From: Sycobia sp. Sy_11
Taxonomy: Eukaryota; Arthropoda; Insecta; Hymenoptera; Epichrysomallidae
DNA length: 64,000 bases
Assembly: GCA_018907035.1 (NCBI GenBank)
Contig: JACCIC010000048.1
Span: 2,192,501-2,256,500 of the forward strand
Reading direction: 5' to 3'
Part shown: in pieces, positions 33,965 to 44,795 of the stretch
Layout: each line of letters begins with the position of its first letter
Numbering within the stretch: the first letter of the stretch is position 1
Position numbers and translations under genes: made by a program
The notes under the pieces: generated by a model
Databases searched by the model: none
Told to the model about the DNA's origin: nothing
The model's input: only the letters and a program-made list of their open reading frames with translations

Positions 33965-34858
33965 AAAATTTAAATATTCTACCAAATTTTGGTAAAATGT
34001 CAGGTCGATCCATCAAATAATGTTAACTCTATAGCTTACTAATGTTTGCAATATTTTACATTGATTTAATGACGATTGTCTATCAAACGGCGCTCTATAA
34101 TAGCAAACATTAATACACTATCTGATAGAATATTGTCATGAGTATGAGAAGGTTGTATACAGACGTTGACATTCCTTTAAATAATAGATATAAATTTCAA
34201 AGACAATTAACCATTTAATATATAAGCCTTATGAATAGTACTTAAGCAAATTTCACGTAAATTTTGAAATATAGAAAAATATTTACTATTTGCAACAGGG
34301 CGCAATATTTAACTGGATATCGCAACAGAGTAGATATATTTATAAGTTCTATTTATTTGAGTTTAAACATGTATTTCATAAAATTGCCTTGTTATTGTAC
34401 AATAATTGGTAACGTCTTATTAAAAGATATTATAATGAAATTATTAAAGAATTTACAGAGTATAAACAACATAAAGTTTTTTTAAACGTTTTATAATTAA
34501 ATAAATAAGTGTGCTAGTCATAAAATCAGAAAATCTATATAGTAGTGTGGTTAGCAAAATATTTATGATAAATAATCTGTATAATTGAATGAAAAATAAA
34601 TATTAATTTATTGTCAAAATTAGAATTATATTAAATTGTAAGACAAAATTACATTTTCAATTTTTGAATATTGAGCTTTTACAGTCGCTCAATATTTAAA
34701 ACCGCTATCAAAAGTCAGGGCAAGCTACGTATAGCACTTGAAAGTGTAAAGTAAAAAAATACCACGGCGGGGCGACGATAAATAATATAATACGCAATAT
34801 ACTCTAAGATACTCGAGTTTTCTAATAATATTATCCTAAGATCAGCGACAATTCTCAC
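33965..34858. other. Intronic AT-rich DNA
   Basis: No gene or repeat recognised up to the splice donor at 34858. Confidence 0.55.
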
Positions 34859-35090
34859 CTGCTGGTGCTCTCAGGATAGGGGACTGGCATGCCGTCCGGT
34901 TTGGGCATGTCCGACTTTCCGATCCAGAAGTAGGCGCACGGCGAGCGCCCGTCATAATTGAAACTTTTAATGAAGAGGGTTGCCTCATCTATCACGTAGA
35001 CCTCACCGCTGATATTGTGGGCGTAGGCGGTGAACGCTCCGATATGGGTACCATAGTAGTTCGGATCGCGCTTGGACACGGCTGAGAGAG
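34859..35090 (-). CDS. Skeletor: Skeletor-like DM13-domain exon (upstream exon)
   Basis: A 232-nt internal exon on the minus strand with acceptor CCCTCCGCAG (35091-35100) and donor GTGAGA (34858-34853). It reads in one frame: LSAVSKRDPNYYGTHIGAF, then NISGEVYVIDEATLFIKSFN and YDGRSPCAYFWIGKSD, ending PYPESTS plus AG of a split Arg codon. The order ISGEVYVIDExTLFIKxFNYDG followed by AYFWIG is the signature first half of a DM13 domain, which in the Skeletor family sits in an extracellular or spindle-matrix protein upstream of a DOMON domain. Together with 19657-19768 it forms one complete DM13 domain of about 105 residues. The codon phase agrees across the intron. GC content is much higher than in the surroundings. 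The signal-peptide exon must lie further up and was not found. Confidence 0.9.
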
Positions 35091-35100
35091 CTGCGGAGGG

Positions 35101-35188
35101 GTGAAATTATTATCGTTATTATTATTTCTTTTTTTCTGCGCTCCTTATTGTAGTTTTATATTTTGAAAAAATTTTGTTTATAGTAGTA

Positions 35189-35234
<46 letters not shown>

Positions 35235-36200
35235 CATACATTTATTTATTGTAACGGAGTTCTTAGACACTACGTGGGGATACGTCCTGAAATTAATTGT
35301 TATATCAATTCAAGGGTCCCTCTACGAGTTAGGTTAATTTACGCTTAACCTTTTTGGACCGTAAGGACTTTCGAAATTATCCACAATCTAACCTTTGTTC
35401 CTATAATCATTTTTCTTAAATCACATATTTTAATAAGGAAAATTCCTAAAAAGAAAAGCAATGAAACCGACGGATTAATAAAACAGGATTTATATAAAAA
35501 ATAACGAGTTAAATAATTTATATATAAATTTCAATATTGAAAAGAAAAATATATTTATTCATAAATAAAATTATAACAAATTTTATACTCTAACCCTACG
35601 TATATTGCACCTGTATGTATCTATCGTACGATACACACACACAGGAATGCGAGGGATAAATAATAATAAGGTGGTATAGAGACTTAGACGTCTGAGCGCC
35701 ACCTGACGGTCCGATAATGAAGCACCCACTCGACAGTATGTATACGCGTACTGCGACCTATCTATTAGTACGTCTGCGGTGTCAAATTTCTCTCCTATAC
35801 ATATGCAGAAGAGACACACCACCCTAACCCTCGTATATATACACAAAAACTAAGTTTTCCTCAACTAAGGTGATTATGAAATATTAATTTGCAAGAATAA
35901 AATATATTGACAAAAGATGAAAAGGACTAATCTTTGATGCAACGACGCTGAAAATATGCAACTTAACGACGATTGAATTTAGAAATCTTTCCTCCTCTGA
36001 CTAGTTGAGCTCTGATAATTACAATATCAAATCAAAAATTAGATTTGACAACCGAGGATTATTTTCACTCAGGAAAAATCTTTGAATAAATTCAATAGTT
36101 TATGTGCAATCAAGCCACGCGCGTATATCTATATATATGTATTTATTTTGTTTTCTAGCTGCTTCACAATTATCGGTTACCTAACTGTTATTGAAAGAAT
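35101..36200. other. Intronic or upstream DNA with (TA)n and a possible solo LTR
   Basis: A (TA)n tract at 35192-35230 is followed at 35250 by TGTAACGGAGTTCTTAGACA, which has the look of an LTR start, with a GC-richer tail up to about 35870. No matching end, partner LTR or coding region was found. A frame at 35583-35846 (-) is not recognisable. Confidence 0.35.
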
Positions 36201-36385
36201 TAAAAATTGTACATATGTCGACTGTTTAAATTAATAAATATTTTTATAGGTCTTACAGTCTTTATAATATAATATATTATCTAAAATAATGACAGGCAGA
36301 CTGTCCTTGTTTGTCTTCACTCCCGTACAATCTGAAATAAGTCTCATTACTACAATAAATTATATTAAAAATTAAAAAATTTTTA
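36201..36385 (+). repeat. Dispersed repeat family G, copy 1
   Basis: Matches 48850-49010 in the same orientation and 50487-50650 in inverse orientation. Shared blocks: TGTACWTATGTCGACTGTT, GGTCTTACAGTCTTTATAAT, CAGACTGTCCTTGTT, TCTGAAATAA, TTACTACAATAAATTATAT. No coding content. Confidence 0.85.
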
Positions 36386-36935
36386 AATTAAGCCGAGTTC
36401 ATTTTCACATCATTTGTGGATTTAAAACAAGTGGCATAACTAACGCAGTTGTCTAAATTGTTAATAAAAGTATAATAGTTAGCAAGTTAGTAATAGTTAA
36501 ATTATAATAGCAAATAAAATTAACAAGTAGCCAAATGAATATTAAAATAAGTATGCACATGATATAAAATTATAATACGACGACAATCAAAATAAAAAAA
36601 ATATATTTATCCCAGTCTTATACTTTAATAGAGAACACAACCTTACTGTAAATCGTTTAATTTTCTTCACTTTCATCCTTTCATATCAAAATATAGTTCT
36701 TTCATCTCATATTGTATAAACAATCACTTTTATTAATATGAAATAAAAATATTGAAAAACAACCTAAAATCTCATTATTTTTCATGCAGAATTTATTACG
36801 AACTTCAAAAATGAAAATCGTAAGAAAACTTAAATACAGCTAGGTGAAAAAAACTTATCGATTTAAAAGCTCATTATTGCCCGATTATCTCTATATAAAA
36901 CTATAAAATAATGGTGTATTGCACATCCTGATCAT
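36386..36935. other. AT-rich DNA, nothing recognised
   Basis: No gene or repeat found. Confidence 0.55.
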
Positions 36936-36939
36936 TTAA

Positions 36940-37329
36940 CCTTTAAAGAGCCGGGATGACTCCCACAGGCGTCGTCATATGGTTTATTTCCAATATAATC
37001 AGAGAATAACTCAATTTATTTCAAGTTGGTCCCCATCTTGAATCCGCCAATTTGAATTTTGAAAGTTTGGTCGCCGAATCGCATCCAGCAGCCCCAAAAA
37101 CCCAAGGGAACCATTTTTAAGCCTTAGAAAGTCTTCTAAACGTTTTTTACGAAAAGGAAAGAAATTACCATGTGCATTACAGTACCGACCCGAAATGACG
37201 ACTGGAGGCGTCATGCTCCGATCTGCCAAAGACTTGGCCTTAGTTTAGTCTTTTGTTCATGGCCTAAACTCACTTTTTTATAGAAAAAACGGAGCTTTTA
37301 AAATTTTTCAAATCCCAGCAATCTAAAGG
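36940..37329. mobile_element. piggyBac-type MITE
   Basis: 390-bp nonautonomous element flanked by TTAA on both sides (36936-36939 and 37330-37333), the target duplication diagnostic of piggyBac. Inverted ends: CCTTTAAAGAGCCGGGAT on the left and, complemented, CCTTTAGATTGCTGGGAT on the right. Subterminal GGCGTCRTCAT/GAGGCGTCAT motifs occur near both ends of the inner part. A 72-codon minus frame (37011-37229) shows no transposase motif. Confidence 0.85.
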
Positions 37330-37344
37330 TTAAAAGCTCCTTTC

Positions 37345-37542
37345 TATAATATATTGTATTTATATAAATGATATTTGTTCCTAATCAGATTTCAGAGTTA
37401 CACGTAAATTTTGTTCACTTATAAAAGAAATTTATAGCTTAAGATAGCACTAAAATGAAACTTAGGATTATATGCAGTTGTTTCTAATTTAAACAAAAGA
37501 AAGTACTGAAATCAATTTTTAATAATTGATATTATTGAATAT
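37345..37542 (+). repeat. Partial copy of the palindrome-arm repeat (family F)
   Basis: Aligns with 45755-45935 of the large inverted repeat (shared TATTGTATTTAT, TTAATTTAAACAAAAG or TAATTTAAACAAAAGA, RAAATCAATTTTTA). It is cut at 37543 by the start of the plus-strand Gypsy LTR, so the retrotransposon inserted into this repeat. Confidence 0.7.
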
Positions 37543-38290
37543 TGTCACGGGACCGCATTCGAAATGCGCCTCGTGAGCCACGGCACATGCTTATATGTAA
37601 ACACCCCGCGATCTCGACGCGGCGGTCTTCCGCGCGGGAAGAGCGGGAAGAGGGGGGAGTGAATATTCGGCGCGGAGAGGCGCGAATTACAGTGAGTCAG
37701 TCTCGTATTAGGTACAAGGGAGTCACATACGTTCCGGCTTCGTGCACAGTAATTCTTGCACACGTGGTTCGGGCTGTTCTTTGACTAGTTTTCTCTCACG
37801 AAGAAAAAAAGAAGGAGGAGTTCCGTTCTGTCTACAGCGGCGTGTACCGAGTTCGCGGAAGAAAGTTGTGTGCGAAACCTGGTGGAGTTTCCGAAGGAGC
37901 CGACGACCGGTGGCACCTCGAACTCTCGCCGAGAGAGCCAGCATCGGTCGCGCGTTCCAACGCGCCGCGCTCGTGTACGCGTTTGCGTGAAGACAGCGTA
38001 GACGGTGCAGGCGGATTGCGAGTCGATCGCCCTGCGCCTACGTCCGTACTCCTGGGGGACGACCCGCTGTAAGTAGGAGAAAGTTAGTCCACGTTAGAGC
38101 GCCTTTGCGGGGCGTTCCGTTAGAGAGCGAACGAATGTGTGAGAGAGAGAGCGTGTACTGCACACACTAAGGACTGGGGAGCAGCGCTAGGTAGAATAAG
38201 TTCACGTAGCATTAAGTTTTTATGTATCCGTGAATGATTGCATTTATTTATTAATATAGCGTGATAAATAACAAAAAATATATCTATTCC
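37543..38290 (+). repeat. 5' LTR (right edge approximate)
   Basis: Starts TG at 37543. GC-rich, containing near its end ATTTATTTATTAATA and a possible poly(A) signal context (38240-38275). A strong donor-like CTGTAAGTAGG lies at 38067-38077. The end of the LTR and the tRNA primer site before the gag ATG at 38373 could not be fixed. Confidence 0.6.
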
Positions 38291-38372
38291 CCTCTCACTA
38301 AATACAGCGAGCGTTAATTAAGCGAGCGCCACTACTCTCAGTCCAGCGGTGAATATAATTTTAAGCTCGAAA

Positions 38373-40340
38373 ATGGAGCAAAACAGCACTCGAGTCGACC
38401 ATGTGCACGAGATCCAGAATTTGATCGCTTCTCTAGGCACGGAGGAGTTAGACGCCATCCTCCACTTCACAGAGTTGAGCACGGAGGGCTAACAGCTCTG
38501 AAGATATAACCGCCTGTGCTTGTGGCTGCTGGGCCAGCAGAGGCCTAGTGAATTTATTCCCGCGCCCGACGGTGAAGACGAAACGACGACCTTCGCCCAT
38601 CGGGCCGAGCTCAGACGTACTCTCATAGCCGAGTGATGCGCCGAGAACACGCGGCACCCGCTCGCGCCGTTAAGCGCGATAGAACCGTCGGTTATGGAAC
38701 GGCAAGCCGCGCAAACGACAGATCACCGCGACGAGTCCCAGCCGACGGGCTCGAACACGCACGATATTGACACGCCGGCCGATGTGAGTGTGAATGAAAT
38801 GATGGAGTACATATGGTCGACGCGCGAATTGCAATTGCAACTAGTGCGACAGATGGAACAGCTGACTGACATTGTTTTAAACAGTCAGCCTGTGGCCACT
38901 TCCAGCGTGAATATTGACGAGCACGAATTTCTACCCGTAGGGCAATATCCACCGCCGTCAGCTATCGAACCGGCCGACGGGCAGCCGCAAACACGATCAC
39001 ATGTGAATTTTCAAGAGACATTCACATGTCGTTACTTTGATCGATCATCCACAAACGAAGCGGAGCAGCGTATACTCCACGCTCCTGTTCCTGCAAGCCA
39101 ACCGCTGAGTATCTCGACTGCGCTGCGGGCGCGGCCACGGTGTGGAGGGGGGCGCTTAACCGATCGGCGCAAGCGAAACAGACTCGCGCCGTTTCGTGAA
39201 TAGCGCCGGATTACCAAAATTCCGTGATGTCGGACACATCAAACGACGGTGGAACGTCCGCTTCACGGGAGATAAAGACAAGAGTATCGACTTCTTCTTG
39301 ATAAGAATAGAAGAGTGACGAACTCTCACGTGCCTCGACGAGAGCGAAGTGCTATCCTCGCTCACAGAGCTCATGGAGGGTGTTGCGGGCATGTGGTACC
39401 AGCACACGTGGGCCGACTTTTGTCAAGCGGCCCGCAGATTTTACGGCAACAGCCGCAGTTACCAGCAAAGGCTGGAAACGGAAGCGAATCATCGCACGCA
39501 GGGCGCAAACGAACCCGTGCGCGACTATTTAACGTGCCTGCTTACTATCTTTAGAAAATAGATGATACCGCAGCCCAGCGAGCAGTATCAAGTAGAGCTG
39601 CTCCATAAAAATAAGCAGCCGCGTCTTCAAGGTCGGATCCGTCGGGATCAAATTCATTCGGTGGAAGAATTTATCGATGTCGCGAACTAATCGAACAAAT
39701 GATCAAGACTGAAAAATCATTTAAGCCCCCACCGTTGGAAAATTCCTTCGTGCCAGAAGCTTTGTACTGGTACGGGAAGCCACAGCGAAAAACTGCGAAA
39801 ATGCGCGGAACGAATAAACCCGCCAACTAAAGAGCAAACACGGCGTCAGTCAGCGTCGAAGCCGCAGAAGTCCCTCCGGCTGCAAAAAATGCTAGCGAGC
39901 CAATTTACAAGGATCTACTCGACGAAATGCGTAAAATTCGCGAGCGCTTCGATTGAATGGGCACGCCAGCAAGCGGAAATAATACTTCGTCCTCCGTGGC
40001 AAACTAGAGGCAGAAGAACTTCCCGACAAATAGTGATAAGAGAGGAAATAGTCCAAAAAGATCATCTCCGCCACTCGCGAAAATCGATGGGAATTCTCGT
40101 CACTCGCTGCCTCGACGATACGAGAGCGGCAACCAACGACGTCGAGGTCGGAAACCAGAGAGGAACGGTCGACCGTCCCCTCGACAATGGTTACCAAGAT
40201 CGAGTGACTCTGAACCCGGCGCCAAGCAGAAGGCGCCGAGAACCGACTTGAAGTGCTGGGATTGTGGCCTCCCCGGGTACACGACCTGTACGTCTCCAAA
40301 ATGTTCGGGAAACGGGATGGGGCGCGCGTAAAACAGGCCG
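38373..40340 (+). pseudogene. Gypsy gag (plus-strand element), broken
   Basis: ATG at 38373 (MEQNSTRVDHVHEIQNLIAS) with a stop at 38490. It continues at 38694-39203 (TADVSVNEMMEYIWSTRELQ-like acidic linker region), then a capsid-like part in shifted frames: IKRRWNVRFTGDKDKSIDFF (about 39240-39300), VLSSLTELMEGVAGMWYQ (39349), FCQAARRFYGNSRSYQQRLE (39420), YLTCLLTIFRK and stop. The nucleocapsid end at about 40250-40310 is KCWDCGLPGYTTC, a knuckle in which the His is replaced by Tyr. At least four disruptions. Confidence 0.8.
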
Positions 40341-40489
40341 TAGATGCTCCCGCCCTCGTTCAGCAGGCCTCTCAACCGCCGCAAGAAGAAAGTAAACCGC
40401 AGGAAGCGTAAACGCAACCGTCCGGATCAAGCGAGACTTGCCACGAGTGCTAGCAAGGCGGCACGCGGCGCTCAAATGGACGAACCATC

Positions 40490-43400
40490 GCAACGATTAA
40501 GATGGTGGCTACGAGTGTGCGTGAGTCGACACAGGCTCCGTGCGCTGTTCGATCCGAGCGCCGCGTTAACTGTTATGGGCCCCGTCGGCTTACAAATAGC
40601 GAGTGTGTGTGGCCGCGCACTGCAGCCGAGCACTGGAAAAGGTGCGCGCGTGGCAGACGGGCACCACGTATCTATCGCTGGATACGTGGAGCTACCATTC
40701 GATGTAGCCGACGTGTGCACCGAGATCAAAATAGCAATTTTGCCTACCCTTAATGAAGATTGCTATGTTGGTGTAATTTTGTCCGTGCATTTAAAGCAAT
40801 CCTCGACCCGTGCAGCAACAAATTATTTATTAAAGATGCCGATAGAACGGGAGTGCTCGAGGTAGCAGGCATGTTCTCGGCGCTCCCGACGGCTCTGGCG
40901 TCCGTAGGAATCGCTGATTTGCTGTCTTCAGAGAGGGAACAGCTCGGTCAGCTGTTAGCTTGGATGTTACTAGACGCAACTGAGCCTCTCAGCTGCACGG
41001 CATGGGTCGAGCACGACATAAACGTTGGCTCGGCTCGATCCATTAAACAGCATTACTACCCGGTATCGCCTAAAATCGAGAGCAAAATGCATGAGCAAGT
41101 CGATGACATGCTCCAAGCCAGTGTGATCGAGCTATCGACGAGTGATTGGTGGAGCCCGGTCGTTATGATTAAGAAGTCCAATGGCTCATAACGTTTCTGC
41201 GTTGACTTCCGAAAGATCAACGCAGTGTCGCAGGCAAATGAATATCCATGGACAGCATTTTACGCAAATTGTAGAGGGCGAGATATATCTCGACCCTCGA
41301 TCTAAGCAGCGCGTATCACCAGATACCGCTGACGCATGCGTCTAGGCCGATCACTACTTTTACGGTCGCTGGAAAAGGCATCTTCCAGTTCACGAGGATG
41401 CCCTATGGATTAAGTCAGGCAGGCGCGACTTTCCAGCGCCTGATCGACCGTGTCATTGGCCCTGCGCTCGAGCCCTTCGCGTTTTCATATCTCGATGACA
41501 TAATCATCGTAACCGAAACTTTCAAGGAGCATATGAAGTGGCTCGAGCACGTGTTGCAGCGCATCAAAGAAGTCGGGCTGACTGTAAACAAGGGAAAAAG
41601 TGAGTTCTGCCGAAGTGAAATACCTGCGTGTTCTAGTAAACCGAGAGAGATTTCGGCCCAATCCAACTAAGATCGAGCCGGATCTGAATGATCCGGCTCC
41701 GAAGAATTTGAAGCAGCTCCGGCGCTTCATGGGCATGGCTTCCTGGTATAGGATGTTTCTGCGAGATTTCACCAGCACGGCGGAACCTCTGAAGCGTTTA
41801 ACGAAGAAAGATGCTAGATACGCGTGGACAGAGGAGCAGCAAAACGCTTTTTTTCCGTGAACGTGTTCATTGTATCGACGCCCGTGCTGCAGTGGCCGAG
41901 ATTCGACGAGTTATTTATCGTACAAACCGACGCGAGCGGCACCGGCTTGGGAGCCATGTTGCTCCAAATGCTGGATAGCGAGGAGCGCATGCTCGAATTT
42001 GCGAGCCGCATATAGTCCGCGGCAGAACGAAATTATAGAATGGAGCGCGAATGTCTTGCTGTGTTATGGGCAGTTAAAAGATTTCGCCCTTATCTGGAAG
42101 GTTATCACTTTAAAGTGATAACCGATCATAGCAGTCTACGGTGGTTGTGTAATCTGCGCGACCCTACCGGACGTCTTGCTCGCTGGGCCCTTGAACTACA
42201 GGGCTATAGCTACAAAGTTGAGCACCGAAAAGGTGTACTTAATTACGGCGGACGAAACGACCGACGAGTGGTATCTTAGGAAGCTGAAAGCGGTTCAAAC
42301 AAGTCCGACGGTGTACCCGATTTGGAAAATCGTCAGCGGGCAGTTGTAAAAATATTGCCCGAGCATGCGAATAGCCGGCACCACGGAGGGCGACGAGACT
42401 TGGAAATTCGCCGTCCCGTATGAAAAACGCAAACTCGTGCTGCAAGAATGCCACGATGAACCGAAGGCCGAACACTTTGACCGAGAAAAAACATACGCTC
42501 GCGTGACGGCTTATTATCATTGGCCTGGCGCTAACGACGACGTGGCAGTGTACGTACGTCACTGTCGCGTATACCAGCAATGTAAAGTGGAATAGCGGGC
42601 TCCTGCTGATTTAATGGGGAGACGCGAGGACAGCCGACCATGGCAAATAATCGCGAGCGATATTATGGACCCCTTTCTTAAGAGGATTCGAGTATATTTT
42701 AATTTTCGAAGTCTTCTTCACGCGGTGGATCGAGTGTATATCGATCCGATGCGCGAATGCACGTGCGATAATCCGTGAGTTGACTGAGAGAATTGTCTTG
42801 CGCTACAGTACGCCCGAAGTATTTTTAGCAGACAACGGCACGGAATTTAAAAACTGTGCCATTGAAAATTTTCTCTCTTCTTGAGGGTAGAGCATACGAC
42901 GGTGCTTCCATATCACCCCCAAGCCAATCCCGTCGAGCGCATCAATCGAACTATCAAAACCATGATCACGAGTTTTATAGAAGGAAATCACCGGTCTTGG
43001 CACGCTAACCTCGCGGAACTCACTTTTGCATACAACATGGCGACGCAGGCTTCTACGGGCGTAAGTCCAGCTATGTTGGTGTATGGCAGGCAGCCCGAAC
43101 CGCCTGACACGGCCCGACGATTAATGGAATGGGCCGCCGCGGAAAACGAAGCGGAAAAAGAAGCCGCACAAAGAGGCTCCACAACTTGCACGACGACGCC
43201 GCTGCGCGCGCTCGCGCGGCGCAAGACAGACAGGCCCCGTACTATGACAAGGAGAGACGGTCTGTTTAATATTCTCTGGGAGAGCTCGTATGGAGAAGAA
43301 CCGAGTTCTCTCGTCTGCGACTCAAGGTATTGCAGCGAAATTGGCCCCGAAGTTTACTGGGCCGTATACGGTAATATCCCAGCTTCGCTCGAATACTTAT

Positions 43401-43826
43401 GAGTTGCTCGGCCCTGCTGGCGAGATCGAGGAGCCAATCCTCGCCGAGCACCTTAAAAAATACTTTAAAGCTGAAGAATGTTATGACGAGGGCGCAGAAA
43501 CTCAGCCACCGATGGACGACGTAGGGAACAAGGCGATGGGCGACCCGCCTCAAGTGCGAAGAGAGCGACAAAGTCCTTGGCGTGTCGAAGCAAATGTAAT
43601 GCGCACCAGATCTGCGCCCCATGTGAGGAAACGCGGTCGAACGCGAAAAACTGTAACAGTGATGCGCCGGACCACTGAGCGTGCGAGCGAAGGTACGGGA
43701 GATGTAACTGAGCCAAAGCGTGCCCCAGGACGTCCAAAGGGGTCAGCCAACAAGCGTACGGTTACGAGGCGAAACCCATCCGCGAGCGTAAGGCCACGGC
43801 GACTGCGGGTGCGAAAAATATCTTAA
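40490..43826 (+). pseudogene. Gypsy pol: protease, RT, RNase H, integrase (plus-strand element)
   Basis: Protease: RALFDPSAALTVMG at 40540-40580 has DPSA instead of DTGA/DSGA, so the active site is lost. RT: PVSPKIESKMHEQVDDML, then a stop at 41191, RFCVDFRKINAVS, STLDLSSAYHQIPL with the first Asp, FQFTRMPYGLSQAGATFQRL and SYLDDIIIV with an intact YLDD; a frame change follows at about 41610. LKQLRRFMGMASWYRMFLRD closes the RT. RNase H: ECLAVLWAVKRFRPYLEGYH and ITDHSSLRWL. Integrase: a zinc-binding start (ECHDEPKAEH, CRVYQQCK), ASDIMDP, ADNGTEF and NPVERINRTI supply the D, D and E of the catalytic core, although frames shift. The C-terminal GPY/F module (PKFTGPYTVISQLRSNTYEL) sits at 43290-43826, followed by a basic tail. 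Confidence 0.9.
43290..43826 (+). other. Integrase C-terminal frame with AT-hook-like tail
   Basis: A 178-codon open frame. The N-terminal half is the Gypsy GPY/F module (TGPYTVISQL ... EPILAEHLKKYFK). The last 80 residues are very basic and carry KRAPGRPKGSANKR at about residue 143-156 (43715-43757), which fits the GRP core of an AT-hook, plus KRGRTRKT at about residue 113-120. AT-hooks bind the minor groove of AT-rich DNA, so the tail could have helped targeting; that link is inference. Confidence 0.65.
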
Positions 43827-43898
43827 CAATGCTTCTGTCCCACTAACAATGCCTTCCTTCTCTCTCCGTTTAGAAATTCGGACCCACATCGCGTCAAG

Positions 43899-44144
43899 AT
43901 GCACGGGGGCTGCGCGGCTGAGGCCGAGGAGGCCGAAGAGCTCGCGGATATGCGGGCGATGCGGCAGCTAGTGGTGCGAAGCTGTTTCGCCGCCAAAATC
44001 TTTCTGTCTGCTTACAAGGCGTACACCGCCACGATGACCACAGCGAAGGAGGTAATCGAGCAACGACCCATGGCCTTGACGCCGGCGCCTCTCGATGCTC
44101 AGACGACCAAGAAGTGGCCAGTGCATCAAGGCGGGAGAGGATGA
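43899..44144 (+). other. Short downstream ORF after pol, possible spliced third ORF
   Basis: An 81-codon frame starting at 43899 (MHGGCAAEAEEAEELADMRA), 26 nt downstream of a good acceptor context (TCTCTCTCCGTTTAG, 43859-43873). A donor-like CTGTAAGTAGG occurs in the leader at about 38069. The position matches where a spliced envelope or accessory frame would start, but the peptide is Ala/Glu-rich with no envelope features (no signal peptide, no membrane segment). May be chance. Confidence 0.35.
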
Positions 44145-44400
44145 GGGGAGCCCAGGCGCAGGAGTGGCTGCGCAGGAGCGGCCTTGCTGCGGACGTAGTG
44201 CTCGTTGCCAGAGCACCGCGCACGAAACACGTAAGTAGACTCACGCATTCGCGAGTCAATCTTTGTAACGCTCCGACGCATCGTAGCGCACTGAGACTCC
44301 ACCGACGACGGGCGCTTATTTCCCGGACGGCGAGAAGAAGGAACAACGTGGGTTGCGCACAGACCGTATGGGAGCGGTTGCGCGTCGATATGTGAACTTG

Positions 44401-44742
44401 AGTTCTATTAGTCGAACCCACCCCATTACAATATATATTATTTAAAATATATATTTAAAAATATATATAGTAAAATTCAGGTATATCCCGTGTAGAAATT
44501 TTAGTCATCATCCCTACGTTTATACAGGATTCGGATTAGATTTCACCAAGTTTTCCTATGTACGTAAATTTAGACAGGATCCAACCAATAACAGCTCAAG
44601 AAATCTTGAATATCGTTGGAGCTTCGATTTCATTAGATTTCTCGGTTAGAATCCTCTATGTTCTTCTAGTCAAATCACTAAAACATTTTTTTACTGATTT
44701 GATTTAGTGATTTACACTTGTCTACTATCTGTAACTTAATGT

Positions 44743-44795
<53 letters not shown>

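Larger units (their letters stand above)
19769..34858 (-). other. 15.1-kb intron of the Skeletor-like gene
   Basis: Bounded by GT (34858-34857) and AG (19770-19769) on the minus strand, phase 2. It is packed with mobile elements: mariner C1, a mariner relic, a truncated Gypsy element transcribed in the same direction as the gene, and a hairpin repeat. Non-element parts (19770-20315, 21602-22734, 23691-25415, 32136-33747, 33965-34858) are AT-rich and show no coding signal. Confidence 0.8.
37543..44400 (+). mobile_element. Gypsy-type LTR retrotransposon with 5' LTR, 3' LTR not found
   Basis: Order on the plus strand: LTR beginning TGTCACGGGACC (37543), leader, gag (38373-40340), protease (about 40490-40830), reverse transcriptase (40990-41860), RNase H (41860-42240), integrase (42350-43826), and a short downstream reading frame (43899-44144). 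GC content is far above the flanks. All genes are interrupted by frameshifts and stops. The second LTR is absent: after 44400 sequence returns to AT-rich DNA. The right boundary is therefore approximate. Confidence 0.88.

Noticed and set aside
38694..39203. A free-standing host gene in the 169-codon plus frame
   Set aside because: It lies between the gag start and the capsid-like segment of the Gypsy element and is part of its gag.
40344..40865. Treating the 173-codon plus frame as an intact protease
   Set aside because: The active-site motif reads DPSA instead of D(S/T)G, so it is a dead protease region.
43894..44421. Minus-strand 175-codon frame
   Set aside because: Long only because the region is GC-rich; composition is Arg/Ser/Leu-rich without motifs, and it lies antisense to the Gypsy 3' part.
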